A stretch of DNA of 64,000 nucleotides from contig NZ_CP045292.1 in NCBI RefSeq assembly GCF_009363055.1, positions 930,001 to 994,000 on the forward strand. Direction: 5' to 3'. Positions 51,371-59,732 of this stretch are shown here, in pieces (the stretch's first letter is position 1; each line of letters opens with the position of its first letter). A program made the translations under genes and the position numbers. Below the pieces are notes generated by a model that worked only from the letters and a program-made list of their open reading frames with translations, ran no database searches and had not been told where the DNA came from. Source of the stretch: Flavobacterium haoranii. Lineage in GTDB: Bacteria > Bacteroidota > Bacteroidia > Flavobacteriales > Flavobacteriaceae.

Positions 51371-53557
51371 TTTGGTAATTAATTCGTGAATAATTTGAAA
51401 TAATTTAGAAGCTTCAAATGGTTTTACCACCACATCATTTATTTGAGCATCTTTTGCTTTATCTATAATTTCTTCTTTTTCGAATGCTGTAACAGCAATA
51501 ATTGGCGTTGTTATACCTTTTGCTCTAATTAGTTTAGAAGTTTCAAAACCATTAATTTTAGGCATATTAATATCCATTAAAATTGCATCATAACTTTTTG
51601 ATTCTAATTTACTTAATGCAGCAAAACCATCATCAACAATGTCACAAATAAACTTATGGTTTTCTAATAATCTTTTTGTTACAACTTGGTTAATCTTGTT
51701 ATCTTCAACTACTAAAATATTGTATGGTTTAAATTGCGTAAAATCTACCTCAACGTTTTCAATAAAATCTTGATTTTTAGAATTTCCGTTTTTAAATGGA
51801 ATAATAAATGTAATTGTAGTTCCTTTTCCCTCTTCACTGTGCAAATCAATAGAACCTTTAAATAAACTTATAAGTTTCTTTACGATAGTTAATCCTAAGC
51901 CTGTTCCTTGATAATCGTCTTCTTTTCGTTCTATTTGAACAAATTTTTCGAAAACAGCTTGTTGGTATTTTTTAGGAATTCCAATTCCAGTATCGATAAC
52001 TTTAAACTCTATAAAATAGTCTTCATTTATTATTTTATTTAAACTGGTTATTAAAGTAACCTTACCATTTTGAGTAAATTTTAATGAATTACTCATTAAG
52101 TTTATTATAATTTGTGATAATCTAATTTTATCACCAATTAAAAATTCGGGTATTTTACTGTCTAAATCAATATAAATTTTATTATTATTTCTACGAGCAA
52201 TTGTTTCAAGTGCCTCTTTAATATTTTCTACTGCATCTTCGAGACAAAAAATTTTATTTTCAAGAATTACTTTATTTTCTTCAATTTTGTAAACTTTCAA
52301 AATATCATTTACTAATGATAATAAATAATTTGCGGAAAACTTGAGTGCTTTTAAATGCGGACTGTTTTTAAGTTCTGGATGTTCTTCTTCAATTATATCA
52401 GTAGTACCAATAACACCATACAAAGGAGTTCTTAATTCGTGACTAATTGTTGAAATAAATTGAGATTTTATATTTGAAGCTTCCTCAGCTTGTTCTTTTG
52501 ATTTTTGAAGTTCATTGTTTGCTTTTTGCAACTCCAAATTCTTCTCGACACGCAATCTATTATTTCTAAACATTGAAATTAATAACAATATTAAAATGGA
52601 AAAAATAACAATAAAAAGTGTTACAATAATCTTTGTATCTTCAAGCTTCTCCTCATTAAGTAATTTTTCTTTTTTAACCTTTTGTAAGTCTCGTTCAACT
52701 TCATTTTTATCAACTTCATTACTTACTTGGGCAACTTTACTAATTCGTTCCGAATTGTAAATATCAGTTTTAAGAGAATCGGCTTTATTTAAAAACAAAA
52801 ATGCTTTATCAAAGTTTTCATGTTTAGAATAAAATTGAGCAATATCTTCATATAAATTAGCAATATGCGATTTTATAAACTCGGTTTCATTCGACTTAGA
52901 TATTTCGAAAGCCTTAGCATAATATTCTTCTGCTTTTTCAAAACTATTTGAAGCATTATTGTAATAATCGGCATAAAGAGAATAAAATGAAATTTTGGCT
53001 TCAATATCGTCATTATTCTCTACAAAATCTTTTGTATCAATCAAATAGACAATTCCTTCTTGATAATTTACCACTCTAAATAAAGCACTTGCAAGATTTA
53101 ACTTCGTAAACGCAATTTCACTCTCGTTATTAAGTTTTTCGGCGTATTTTAATCCTAATTTATAATATTTAACGCCTTCATTAAAATCAATTTTATTGTA
53201 ACAATAAGCGTTTGCTAAATTGTTTGTTAACCAACTTTTAATGGTGTCATTTTCAGTAATGTTTGCATGTTCAAGTCCTTTTTTGTAAGCTTCAACTGCT
53301 TTATTTACATCAGAAAAATCGGCGTAGTTTAATCCAATTAAATTATAAGCCTTTGCAGCAAATTCATTATCCTTATTATCAATGGCTAATGATAGTGCTT
53401 CATTTGCAAAACGAATAGATTCGTCATTTTTTAGATCGAGAAAATTTTGACCAGATTTAGATAATAAATCTTTACAAACAACTTTATAGGAAACTTGGTC
53501 TTGAGAAAAGACAAAATTACTAAAAACTAAAAGAATTAAAGTAAAAAGTTGTTTCAC
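51356..53557 (-). CDS. TPR-containing hybrid sensor histidine kinase/response regulator
   Basis: A 733-residue protein. The GTG at 53557 is preferred because it directly opens a signal peptide (KQLFTLILLVFSNFVFSQ). TPRs cover ~40-270, presumably periplasmic. A transmembrane helix (IIVTLFIVIFSILILLLISM) and a coiled coil follow. HisKA has H373 (STISHELRTPLYG), HATPase_c has NLMSNSLKFTQ and DTGIGIP, and a C-terminal receiver domain has the phosphoacceptor in ILMDINMPKING. No output domain or partner regulator is adjacent, so phosphorelay to an unlinked protein is likely. Confidence 0.94.
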   Translation of the reverse strand: MKQLFTLILLVFSNFVFSQDQVSYKVVCKDLLSKSGQNFLDLKNDESIRFANEALSLAIDNKDNEFAAKAYNLIGLNYADFSDVNKAVEAYKKGLEHANITENDTIKSWLTNNLANAYCYNKIDFNEGVKYYKLGLKYAEKLNNESEIAFTKLNLASALFRVVNYQEGIVYLIDTKDFVENNDDIEAKISFYSLYADYYNNASNSFEKAEEYYAKAFEISKSNETEFIKSHIANLYEDIAQFYSKHENFDKAFLFLNKADSLKTDIYNSERISKVAQVSNEVDKNEVERDLQKVKKEKLLNEEKLEDTKIIVTLFIVIFSILILLLISMFRNNRLRVEKNLELQKANNELQKSKEQAEEASNIKSQFISTISHELRTPLYGVIGTTDIIEEEHPELKNSPHLKALKFSANYLLSLVNDILKVYKIEENKVILENKIFCLEDAVENIKEALETIARRNNNKIYIDLDSKIPEFLIGDKIRLSQIIINLMSNSLKFTQNGKVTLITSLNKIINEDYFIEFKVIDTGIGIPKKYQQAVFEKFVQIERKEDDYQGTGLGLTIVKKLISLFKGSIDLHSEEGKGTTITFIIPFKNGNSKNQDFIENVEVDFTQFKPYNILVVEDNKINQVVTKRLLENHKFICDIVDDGFAALSKLESKSYDAILMDINMPKINGFETSKLIRAKGITTPIIAVTAFEKEEIIDKAKDAQINDVVVKPFEASKLFQIIHELITKLNNS

Positions 53558-53590
53558 TTGATTATTTAAAAAAGAAAACACTAAAATAAA

Positions 53591-53619
53591 TAAAATCCTG
53601 ATTAAAAATCAGGATTTTA
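53591..53619. terminator. Terminator after ettA
   Basis: Perfect 12-bp stem TAAAATCCTGAT / ATCAGGATTTTA (53591-53602, 53608-53619), loop TAAAA. On the minus strand it directly follows ettA. Confidence 0.85.
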
Positions 53620-53628
53620 TTACATTTT

Positions 53629-55320
53629 TTATCTAATTAATTTTTTGTATTTTATTCTTGTTGGCGTTACTTCTTTTCCAAGACGTTTTTTCTTATTTTC
53701 TTCATAATCAGAGAAACTTCCTTCGAAGAAATATACTTGAGAATCACCCTCAAAAGCTAAGATATGCGTACAAACTCTATCTAAAAACCAACGATCGTGA
53801 GAAATAATTACTGCACAACCAGCAAAGTTTTCTAAACCTTCCTCTAAAGCTCGTAATGTGTTAATATCTAAATCATTTGTTGGCTCATCTAAAAGTAAAA
53901 CGTTTCCTTCTTCTTTTAATGTCATTGCCAAGTGTAAACGGTTACGTTCACCTCCAGATAATGTAGAAACTTTTTTGTTTTGCTCGCTTCCACCAAAATT
54001 AAAACGAGAAAGATACGCTCTTGAATTTACTTGACGACCACCCATCATAATCATTTCTTGTCCGTCACAGAAGTTTTCCCAAATTGATTTTTCAACGTCA
54101 ATATCTTTGTGAGATTGATCTACATAAGCAATTTTTACCGTATCGCCTATTGTGAATTCACCACCATCTGGTTGTTCTTCCCCCATAATCATTCTGAAGA
54201 TGGTAGATTTACCAGCGCCATTTGGACCAATAATTCCCACAATTCCCGCTTGAGGTAAAGTAAAGTTTAAATCTTCATATAATAGTTTATCGCCAAAAGC
54301 TTTTGAAACATGTTTCGCTTCAATAACATTTGTACCCAAACGAGGTCCATTAGGAATATAAATTTCTAATTTTTCTTCTAATTGTTTTTGATCTTCATTT
54401 AACAATCGGTCATAATTTTGTAAACGTGCTTTTTGTTTCGTTTGACGACCTTTTGCACCTTGACGAACCCAATCTAACTCGCGTTCTAATGTTTTTCTTC
54501 TTTTAGAAGCTGTTTTTTCTTCTTGTTCTAAACGTTTTGCTTTTTGGTCTAACCAAGAAGAATAATTTCCTTTCCAAGGAATTCCTTCTCCTCTATCCAA
54601 CTCTAAAATCCAACCTGCAACATTATCTAAGAAATAACGATCGTGTGTTACTGCAATTACAGTTCCTGCATATTGTTGTAAATGTTGCTCTAACCATAAT
54701 ACAGATTCAGCATCTAAGTGGTTAGTAGGCTCATCTAATAATAAAACGTCGGGCTGTTGTAATAATAATCTACATAAAGCTACACGACGCTTCTCTCCTC
54801 CCGATAATACTTTAATTGGAGTATCTGCTTCTGGTGTGCGAAGTGCATCCATTGCAACTTCTAATTTATTATCGATTTCCCAAGCTCCAGCTGCATCAAT
54901 TTTATCTTGAAGTTCTGCTTGACGATCCATCAATTTTTGCATCTTATCAGCATCTTCATAAACTTCTGGCAAACCAAAATCGTCATTTATTTTATTAAAT
55001 TCATCTAATAAAGCATAAATTTCAGCCGCTCCTTCACGAACAATTTCAATTACGGTTTTATTTTCGTCTAATTGTGGTTCTTGTTCTAAATATCCTACAG
55101 TATAACCTGGAGCAAAAACAACATCTCCTTGATAATTTTTATCAATTCCTGCTATAATCTTTAATAAAGAAGATTTACCTGAACCATTTAAACCTAAAAT
55201 ACCAATTTTTGCTCCATAAAAGAAACTTAAATAAATATCCTTTAAAACCTGTTTATTTGTACTTGAGTAAATTTTGTTTACTCTCGACATGGAGAAAATT
55301 ACTTTCTTATCGTCTGACAT
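53629..55320 (-). CDS. ettA: Energy-dependent translational throttle protein EttA (ABC-F)
   Basis: A 563-residue ABC-F protein with two ATP-binding cassettes: Walker A GLNGSGKSS and signature LSGGEKRRVALC in the first, GPNGAGKST and LSGGERNRLHLA in the second, joined by a charged P-site tRNA-interaction linker (~240-310, QEEKTASKRRKTLERELDWV). Length and linker match EttA, which binds the ribosomal E site and gates the first translocation depending on the ATP/ADP ratio. It is cytoplasmic and monocistronic. Confidence 0.96.
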   Translation of the reverse strand: MSDDKKVIFSMSRVNKIYSSTNKQVLKDIYLSFFYGAKIGILGLNGSGKSSLLKIIAGIDKNYQGDVVFAPGYTVGYLEQEPQLDENKTVIEIVREGAAEIYALLDEFNKINDDFGLPEVYEDADKMQKLMDRQAELQDKIDAAGAWEIDNKLEVAMDALRTPEADTPIKVLSGGEKRRVALCRLLLQQPDVLLLDEPTNHLDAESVLWLEQHLQQYAGTVIAVTHDRYFLDNVAGWILELDRGEGIPWKGNYSSWLDQKAKRLEQEEKTASKRRKTLERELDWVRQGAKGRQTKQKARLQNYDRLLNEDQKQLEEKLEIYIPNGPRLGTNVIEAKHVSKAFGDKLLYEDLNFTLPQAGIVGIIGPNGAGKSTIFRMIMGEEQPDGGEFTIGDTVKIAYVDQSHKDIDVEKSIWENFCDGQEMIMMGGRQVNSRAYLSRFNFGGSEQNKKVSTLSGGERNRLHLAMTLKEEGNVLLLDEPTNDLDINTLRALEEGLENFAGCAVIISHDRWFLDRVCTHILAFEGDSQVYFFEGSFSDYEENKKKRLGKEVTPTRIKYKKLIR

Positions 55321-55393
55321 TTTATTATTGTTATTTTATTTGATTATAATTTATGGTATTTTCTTAACTAATAATAAACCATAAACACTAAGT

Positions 55394-55576
55394 TTATACT
55401 CTTCCTTTTAAAGCATTAAAAACCCAAGCATTAGCAAAAAAACCAACTCCAACTGCTCCAAACCCCCATCCTGCAACATCATCATATCTAAATATTGCTA
55501 ATGAAACTAATAATAACCCCATCAATATCATTATGAAGGTAGCCCAAGCCAGTACTGTATTTTTATTCATTCCCAT
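55394..55576 (-). CDS. Small two-span membrane protein (CAL67264 family)
   Basis: A 60-residue protein with two transmembrane helices (ATFIMILMGLLLVSLAIFRY and GFGAVGVGFFANAWVFNALK). It matches a small flavobacterial family named after the Gramella protein CAL67264. The function is unknown. A second ATG two codons in is an equally good start. Confidence 0.85.
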   Translation of the reverse strand: MGMNKNTVLAWATFIMILMGLLLVSLAIFRYDDVAGWGFGAVGVGFFANAWVFNALKGRV

Positions 55577-55647
55577 AATAATTTATTTAAAATTTGAGGA
55601 CCACAAATATCGACATTTCAAATTAATTTTTTATTTTCTCATCTAAT

Positions 55648-56652
55648 TTAATTAAAAATAAAAATCAGCATTTCTTTCATTAAATCATAATCGGTAGTTG
55701 AAGTCGCACCAACACCTTTACTTTTAACATCAATATCTCTCATTTTAGAAACAATACCACTCACCTTTTTCATAGGATATCTTTTTGCTGCCAATTCGTA
55801 ATCACCTACAAAAAATGGATTTACTTTTAAAACTTTGGCAACATTTCCTTTAGATTTATCTTTTAAACCATGATATTGCAACAATTGGGAGAAAAAAGAA
55901 AATACTTGTCCAACTGTAAGAACTAATGGATTGTCTTTTGGATTTTGAGAGAAATACTCAATAATTTTATATGCTTTTAATTGGTTTCCATCACCAATAG
56001 CTTTTCTTAATTCAAATACATTAAAATCTTTACTAATTCCAATATTTTCCTCTACATCTTGAGCTGAAATTGTATGTCCTTTAGGTAAAATAATTTTTAG
56101 CTTATCTAATTCGTTACTAATTTTAGATAAATCGGTTCCTAAAAATTCAACTAACATGGCTGCAGCTTTTGGTTCAATGGCATAACCTTTACCACTTAAA
56201 ACTCTCTTTATCCAATCGCCAACTTGATTCTCATAAAGTTTTTTGCTTTCAAAAACCAAACCTTTCTTTTCTAAAACTTTCGTTATCTTCTTTCTTTTAT
56301 CTAGAGTTTTGTATTTATATGCAAATACTAATACAGTTGAAGGCTGGGGATTTTCGGCGTAGGCTTCTAATTTATCAATAGTTTTTGCGAGTTCTTGTGC
56401 TTCTTTCACAATAACAACTTGTCTTTCTGCCATCATTGGGAAACGTTTTGCATTAGAAACGATATCTTCAATTGTAGTATCTCTACCATACAAAACCATT
56501 TGATTAAAACCTTTTTCGTCTTCGGTAAGAATATTATCCTCAATAAATTCTGTCAATTTATCAATGTAATAAGGTTCTTCACCCATAAAAAAGTAGATAG
56601 GCTTTATATTTCCCGCTTTAATATCTTTTGTAATTTGAATGACTTCGTCCAT
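55648..56652 (-). CDS. holA: DNA polymerase III delta subunit
   Basis: A 334-residue AAA+-fold clamp-loader subunit that opens the sliding clamp. Recognised by the N-terminal IYFFMGEEPYYIDKL, the central LSKISNELDKLKIIL and PLVLTVGQVFSFFSQLL regions. Normal length. It lacks the Walker residues of gamma/tau, as expected for delta. The 5' side faces a short repeat tract and a divergent gene. Confidence 0.95.
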   Translation of the reverse strand: MDEVIQITKDIKAGNIKPIYFFMGEEPYYIDKLTEFIEDNILTEDEKGFNQMVLYGRDTTIEDIVSNAKRFPMMAERQVVIVKEAQELAKTIDKLEAYAENPQPSTVLVFAYKYKTLDKRKKITKVLEKKGLVFESKKLYENQVGDWIKRVLSGKGYAIEPKAAAMLVEFLGTDLSKISNELDKLKIILPKGHTISAQDVEENIGISKDFNVFELRKAIGDGNQLKAYKIIEYFSQNPKDNPLVLTVGQVFSFFSQLLQYHGLKDKSKGNVAKVLKVNPFFVGDYELAAKRYPMKKVSGIVSKMRDIDVKSKGVGATSTTDYDLMKEMLIFIFN

Positions 56653-56663
56653 AATTTAGTATT

Positions 56664-56682
56664 CAGTTGACAGTTGACAGTT
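56664..56682. repeat. Short tandem repeat CAGTTGA
   Basis: CAGTTGA twice plus CAGTT in the holA / 56708 divergent gap. It is of the same CAGTTnAC type as the tract after dnaN and the one inside mnmE. Confidence 0.75.
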
Positions 56683-56695
56683 CATTATAATTATT

Positions 56696-56703
56696 TATTT
56701 TTG
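56696..56703 (+). promoter_or_regulatory. -7 box, probably leaderless
   Basis: TATTTTTG followed by AACT and the ATG at 56708. The spacing is the same as at the antitoxin gene, which would place the mRNA start at or next to the ATG. Confidence 0.6.
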
Positions 56704-56707
56704 AACT

Positions 56708-57154
56708 ATGCAAAAACTCAATTTTTCCAACTATTCCTTTCGCTTCAAAAATAGTGAAAATAAAACCTACATATTTGATATTATCAGAAAAAAATTTTTG
56801 TTGCTAACCCCTGAAGAATGGGTTCGCCAACATGTTCTAAATTATTTAATTGAAGATTTAAAATATCCCAAATCGCTTATAAATGTAGAAAAACTTGTCA
56901 ATGTTAATGGATTGAAAAGAAGGTATGATATTGTAGTATTTAATACCGATGGAAGTTTCTTTTTATTAGTAGAATGCAAAGCTCCTGAAGTACAAATTAC
57001 ACAAGGAACTTTTGATCAAATTGCTCAATATAATTTTGTTTTAAAAGCAGAAAATTTAATGATTACTAATGGACTGAATCACTATTTTTGTCAGATGGAT
57101 TTTGAAAATGAAAAATATGTTTTTTTAAAAGAGTTACCAGAATTTAGTAAATAG
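56708..57154 (+). CDS. HSDR_N-type nuclease-fold protein, stand-alone
   Basis: A 148-residue protein that consists only of the type I restriction enzyme R N-terminal (HSDR_N) PD-(D/E)xK domain. The catalytic residues are in RRYDIVVFNTDGSFFLLVECKA (D and ExK) and TQGTFDQIAQYN. No helicase part follows and no hsdM or hsdS is near, so it is not a restriction enzyme on its own. Such short proteins are common in Bacteroidota; the role is unknown. Confidence 0.85.
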   Translation: MQKLNFSNYSFRFKNSENKTYIFDIIRKKFLLLTPEEWVRQHVLNYLIEDLKYPKSLINVEKLVNVNGLKRRYDIVVFNTDGSFFLLVECKAPEVQITQGTFDQIAQYNFVLKAENLMITNGLNHYFCQMDFENEKYVFLKELPEFSK

Positions 57155-57175
57155 TGATTAGTAAAAAGTAATTAG

Positions 57176-57183
57176 TATTTTTG
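57176..57183 (+). promoter_or_regulatory. -7 box of the glycosyltransferase gene
   Basis: TATTTTTG, 21 bp before the TTG start codon at 57205. It follows an AGTAATTAGT-like repeat. Confidence 0.5.
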
Positions 57184-57204
57184 AACTTATAATAGACTTT
57201 GATT

Positions 57205-58203
57205 TTGAATAAAATAGCAATTGTTATACTAAACTGGAATGGTGCCGAATTGTTGCATCAATTTTTACCAACAATTATTCAGTATTCTACGAATGCAACT
57301 ATTTATGTAGCTGATAATGCTTCGACTGATAATTCTATTGAAGTTTTACAAACCGAATTTCCGGAAGTAAAAATTATTTCAAATACAAACAACTTTGGTT
57401 TTGCGAAAGGATATAATGAAGCTTTACAATATGTTGAAGAACCTTTGTTAGCATTAGTAAATAGTGATATTGAAGTAACTGAAGGTTGGCTAAACCCGAT
57501 TTTAGATCAATTTAATAATGAAGCAAATACTGCTATTATTCAACCTAAAATTTTAGATTATAAAAATAAAGCTTTATTTGAGTATGCCGGAGCTGCAGGC
57601 GGCTTTATAGATAAGTATGGTTTTCCATTTTGTAGAGGCCGAATTTTTGAATCTATCGAAAAAGATACTTATCAATACAACGACATTAAAGATATTTTTT
57701 GGGCTTCAGGCGCTTGCTTTTTTATTCGAAATGAAGTCTTTAAAAAGCTACAAGGTTTTGATGAAGATTTTTTTGCACATCAAGAAGAAATCGATTTATG
57801 TTGGCGTGTAAAAAACTTAGGTTACCAAATAAAATACAACGGAAATTCTACAGTTTATCATGTTGGCGGAGCCACTTTAAAAACTGGAAGTCCGTATAAA
57901 ACATTTTTAAATTTCAGAAATTCTCTTTGGATGCTCACTAAAAACCTACCAAAGAAAGAGTTAATCTCTACCCTATTCATTAGATTAACTTTCGACGGAA
58001 TAGCAGGTATAAAGTTTCTTTTAGAAGGAAAACCTTTACACTTATGGGCGGTTTTAAAATCACACTTTTACTTCTATTTAAATTTGAATAAAAATTTAAA
58101 AAAACGAAATCCCAAAACTGGCTTAAAAAAATACTATACTGTAGAGAGTATTGTTTATTTGCACTATATCAAGAAGAAAAAGTACTTTTCCGAATTATTT
58201 TAA
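57205..58203 (+). CDS. Family 2 glycosyltransferase
   Basis: A 332-residue GT-A-fold enzyme with IVILNWNG at the start, the ADNASTDNS loop, the DxD-like NSDIEV motif, and EEIDLCWRVKNLGY as the acceptor-site motif. It resembles rhamnosyl/galactofuranosyl-type transferases acting on lipid-linked or surface sugars. There is no ATG, so the TTG at 57205 (or the one two codons earlier) is the start, which the family N-terminus supports. A strong stem-loop follows its stop. Confidence 0.9.
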   Translation: MNKIAIVILNWNGAELLHQFLPTIIQYSTNATIYVADNASTDNSIEVLQTEFPEVKIISNTNNFGFAKGYNEALQYVEEPLLALVNSDIEVTEGWLNPILDQFNNEANTAIIQPKILDYKNKALFEYAGAAGGFIDKYGFPFCRGRIFESIEKDTYQYNDIKDIFWASGACFFIRNEVFKKLQGFDEDFFAHQEEIDLCWRVKNLGYQIKYNGNSTVYHVGGATLKTGSPYKTFLNFRNSLWMLTKNLPKKELISTLFIRLTFDGIAGIKFLLEGKPLHLWAVLKSHFYFYLNLNKNLKKRNPKTGLKKYYTVESIVYLHYIKKKKYFSELF

Positions 58204-58248
58204 CAATAGTTTAGCTATCTTTTTAACGAAACTAAACACTATTGTTAA
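58200..58248. terminator. Long imperfect inverted repeat at the glycosyltransferase stop
   Basis: TTAACAATAG-TTTAG (58200-58214) pairs with CTAAACACTATTGTTAA (58232-58248) with a 2-nt bulge. It includes the stop codon and ends directly before the OmpA -7 box. It may end transcription or act on the following promoter. Confidence 0.5.
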
Positions 58249-58256
58249 TAATTTTG
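58249..58256 (+). promoter_or_regulatory. -7 box of the OmpA-family gene
   Basis: TAATTTTG, 46 bp before the ATG. The usual -33 region lies inside the right arm and loop of the inverted repeat, without a TTG. Confidence 0.5.
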
Positions 58257-58302
58257 CGTTGGAATTATATAGGAACGAAAAAAACTAAAAAAGAAAAAAC
58301 TT

Positions 58303-59118
58303 ATGAAAAGAGTAATTGTCCCAACGCTTGCTTTGGTATTAACTCTAACTTCTTGTGTATCGAAAAAGAAGTTTGCTGAATTAGAAGCCAAACAAAAGGA
58401 AACGCAAGATTTATTAAACACAGCTACTGTAAAATTGAATTCTTGTTTAACAGAGAAAGATGCTTTAGCAAATCAAATCGATTATTTAAAGAAAAACAAC
58501 TCTGACTTAATTAACAGTTCTAAAGAATTAACTGTTTTAACTCAAAAAGGAGCTGAAAATCTTGAAAAATCATTAGAAAGTTTAAAAGAAAAAGATTTAA
58601 AAATATCGCGCTTACAAGATGCTTTAACTAAAAAAGACAGCGTTACTTTAGCATTAGTTACAAGTTTAAAACGTGAAGTGGGAATTGATGATCCAGACAT
58701 CAATATTAATGTTGAAAAAGGAGTAGTAATGATCTCGATTGCTGATAATTTATTATTCAAATCGGGAAGTTATGAAGTAAGCGACAACGCAAAATCTGTA
58801 TTAAGCAAAGTTGCTAAAGTAATTAACAGTAAACCAGATTTTGAATGTATGGTTGAAGGTCATACAGACAATGTGCCTATTAAAAATGCGGTATTATTAG
58901 ACAACTGGGATTTATCTGTTAAAAGATCAACTTCTATTGTGAGAGTTTTACAAAAAGATTTTAATGTAAGTCCTAAACAATTAATTCCAGCTGGTAGAAG
59001 TTTCTATATTCCATTAGTAGAAAATGATACTCCGGCAAACAGAGCTAAAAATAGAAGAACTAGAATTATCATTATGCCAAAAATTGATCAATTCTACGAC
59101 ATGATAGAAAAGAAATGA
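58303..59118 (+). CDS. OmpA-family peptidoglycan-associated lipoprotein
   Basis: A 271-residue lipoprotein. The signal (LALVLTLTSCVS) has the lipidated Cys at ~18, followed by a coiled coil (~22-110, heptads like LEKSLESLKEKDLKISRLQD). A C-terminal OmpA domain (~125-260) carries the peptidoglycan-binding motifs VEGHTDNVPIKN, NWDLSVKRS and NRAKNRRTRIII. It links the outer membrane to the cell wall. Highly regular codon use suggests high expression. Confidence 0.93.
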   Translation: MKRVIVPTLALVLTLTSCVSKKKFAELEAKQKETQDLLNTATVKLNSCLTEKDALANQIDYLKKNNSDLINSSKELTVLTQKGAENLEKSLESLKEKDLKISRLQDALTKKDSVTLALVTSLKREVGIDDPDININVEKGVVMISIADNLLFKSGSYEVSDNAKSVLSKVAKVINSKPDFECMVEGHTDNVPIKNAVLLDNWDLSVKRSTSIVRVLQKDFNVSPKQLIPAGRSFYIPLVENDTPANRAKNRRTRIIIMPKIDQFYDMIEKK

Positions 59119-59154
59119 AAAACATGAGTAAATAAGTTTTTCAAAATAATAAAT

Positions 59155-59183
59155 AAAAAAGCCACCAAAAAGGTGGCTTTTTT
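59155..59183. terminator. Bidirectional terminator between OmpA gene and 59182
   Basis: Perfect 12-bp stem AAAAAAGCCACC / GGTGGCTTTTTT (59155-59166, 59172-59183) with a 5-A loop. Confidence 0.9.
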
Positions 59184-59730
59184 ATTTATGTAATAATTTG
59201 CGTTTTAAAGAAGCTAAATTAGTATTTGAAGTTAACAATTCTTGTATTAACCAATTTCTAGTTGTTTCTAAATCAGTAATTTCTAAATATTTCGACCAAT
59301 CATCGGTTTGTTGAACCATTTTAAGTTCTTTCATTATTTTAGAACATTTGCTCGCATTTCTTAACGCAAATTCATCTTCAAAAAAAGCATGTTCTTTATG
59401 ATAAAAATCGAAATTGTTTGCTGCATCTTGGTAAATAAAATACAAAGGTTTGCTTTCTTCATTATTGAAAAACTCATTCCAATTTGCATAACCAATTTGT
59501 GGTAAATGATTATTTATCTTTTCTTGAGAACTTGAAACTAATTTCCATCTACAGTTGGCAACTCTTCCCCAATGATTCGACTTTCTATAAACTCCTTCAT
59601 TTGTAAAAAAATACTCACTTCCCGATTTACTTTTATGAACAAATTCAATTTCAGCTGCTTCTTCCAAAGTAAGATGTTTAAACACACAAAATGTGTTTTT
59701 ATGAAAATTACTTCTGTTATACTGATTCAT
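59182..59730 (-). CDS. Conserved hypothetical protein
   Basis: A 182-residue cytoplasmic protein without membrane segments. It is rich in aromatics and Asn (GRVANCRWKLVSSSQEKIN, FIYQDAANNFDFYHKEHAFF). I recall similar genes in flavobacteria but no function. It is 2 bp from the acyl-CoA ligase gene on the same strand and likely shares its promoter at 61397. Confidence 0.75.
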   Translation of the reverse strand: MNQYNRSNFHKNTFCVFKHLTLEEAAEIEFVHKSKSGSEYFFTNEGVYRKSNHWGRVANCRWKLVSSSQEKINNHLPQIGYANWNEFFNNEESKPLYFIYQDAANNFDFYHKEHAFFEDEFALRNASKCSKIMKELKMVQQTDDWSKYLEITDLETTRNWLIQELLTSNTNLASLKRKLLHK

Positions 59731-59732
59731 TC

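Noticed and set aside
56708..57154. Type I restriction-modification system
   Set aside because: No helicase part, hsdM or hsdS nearby.
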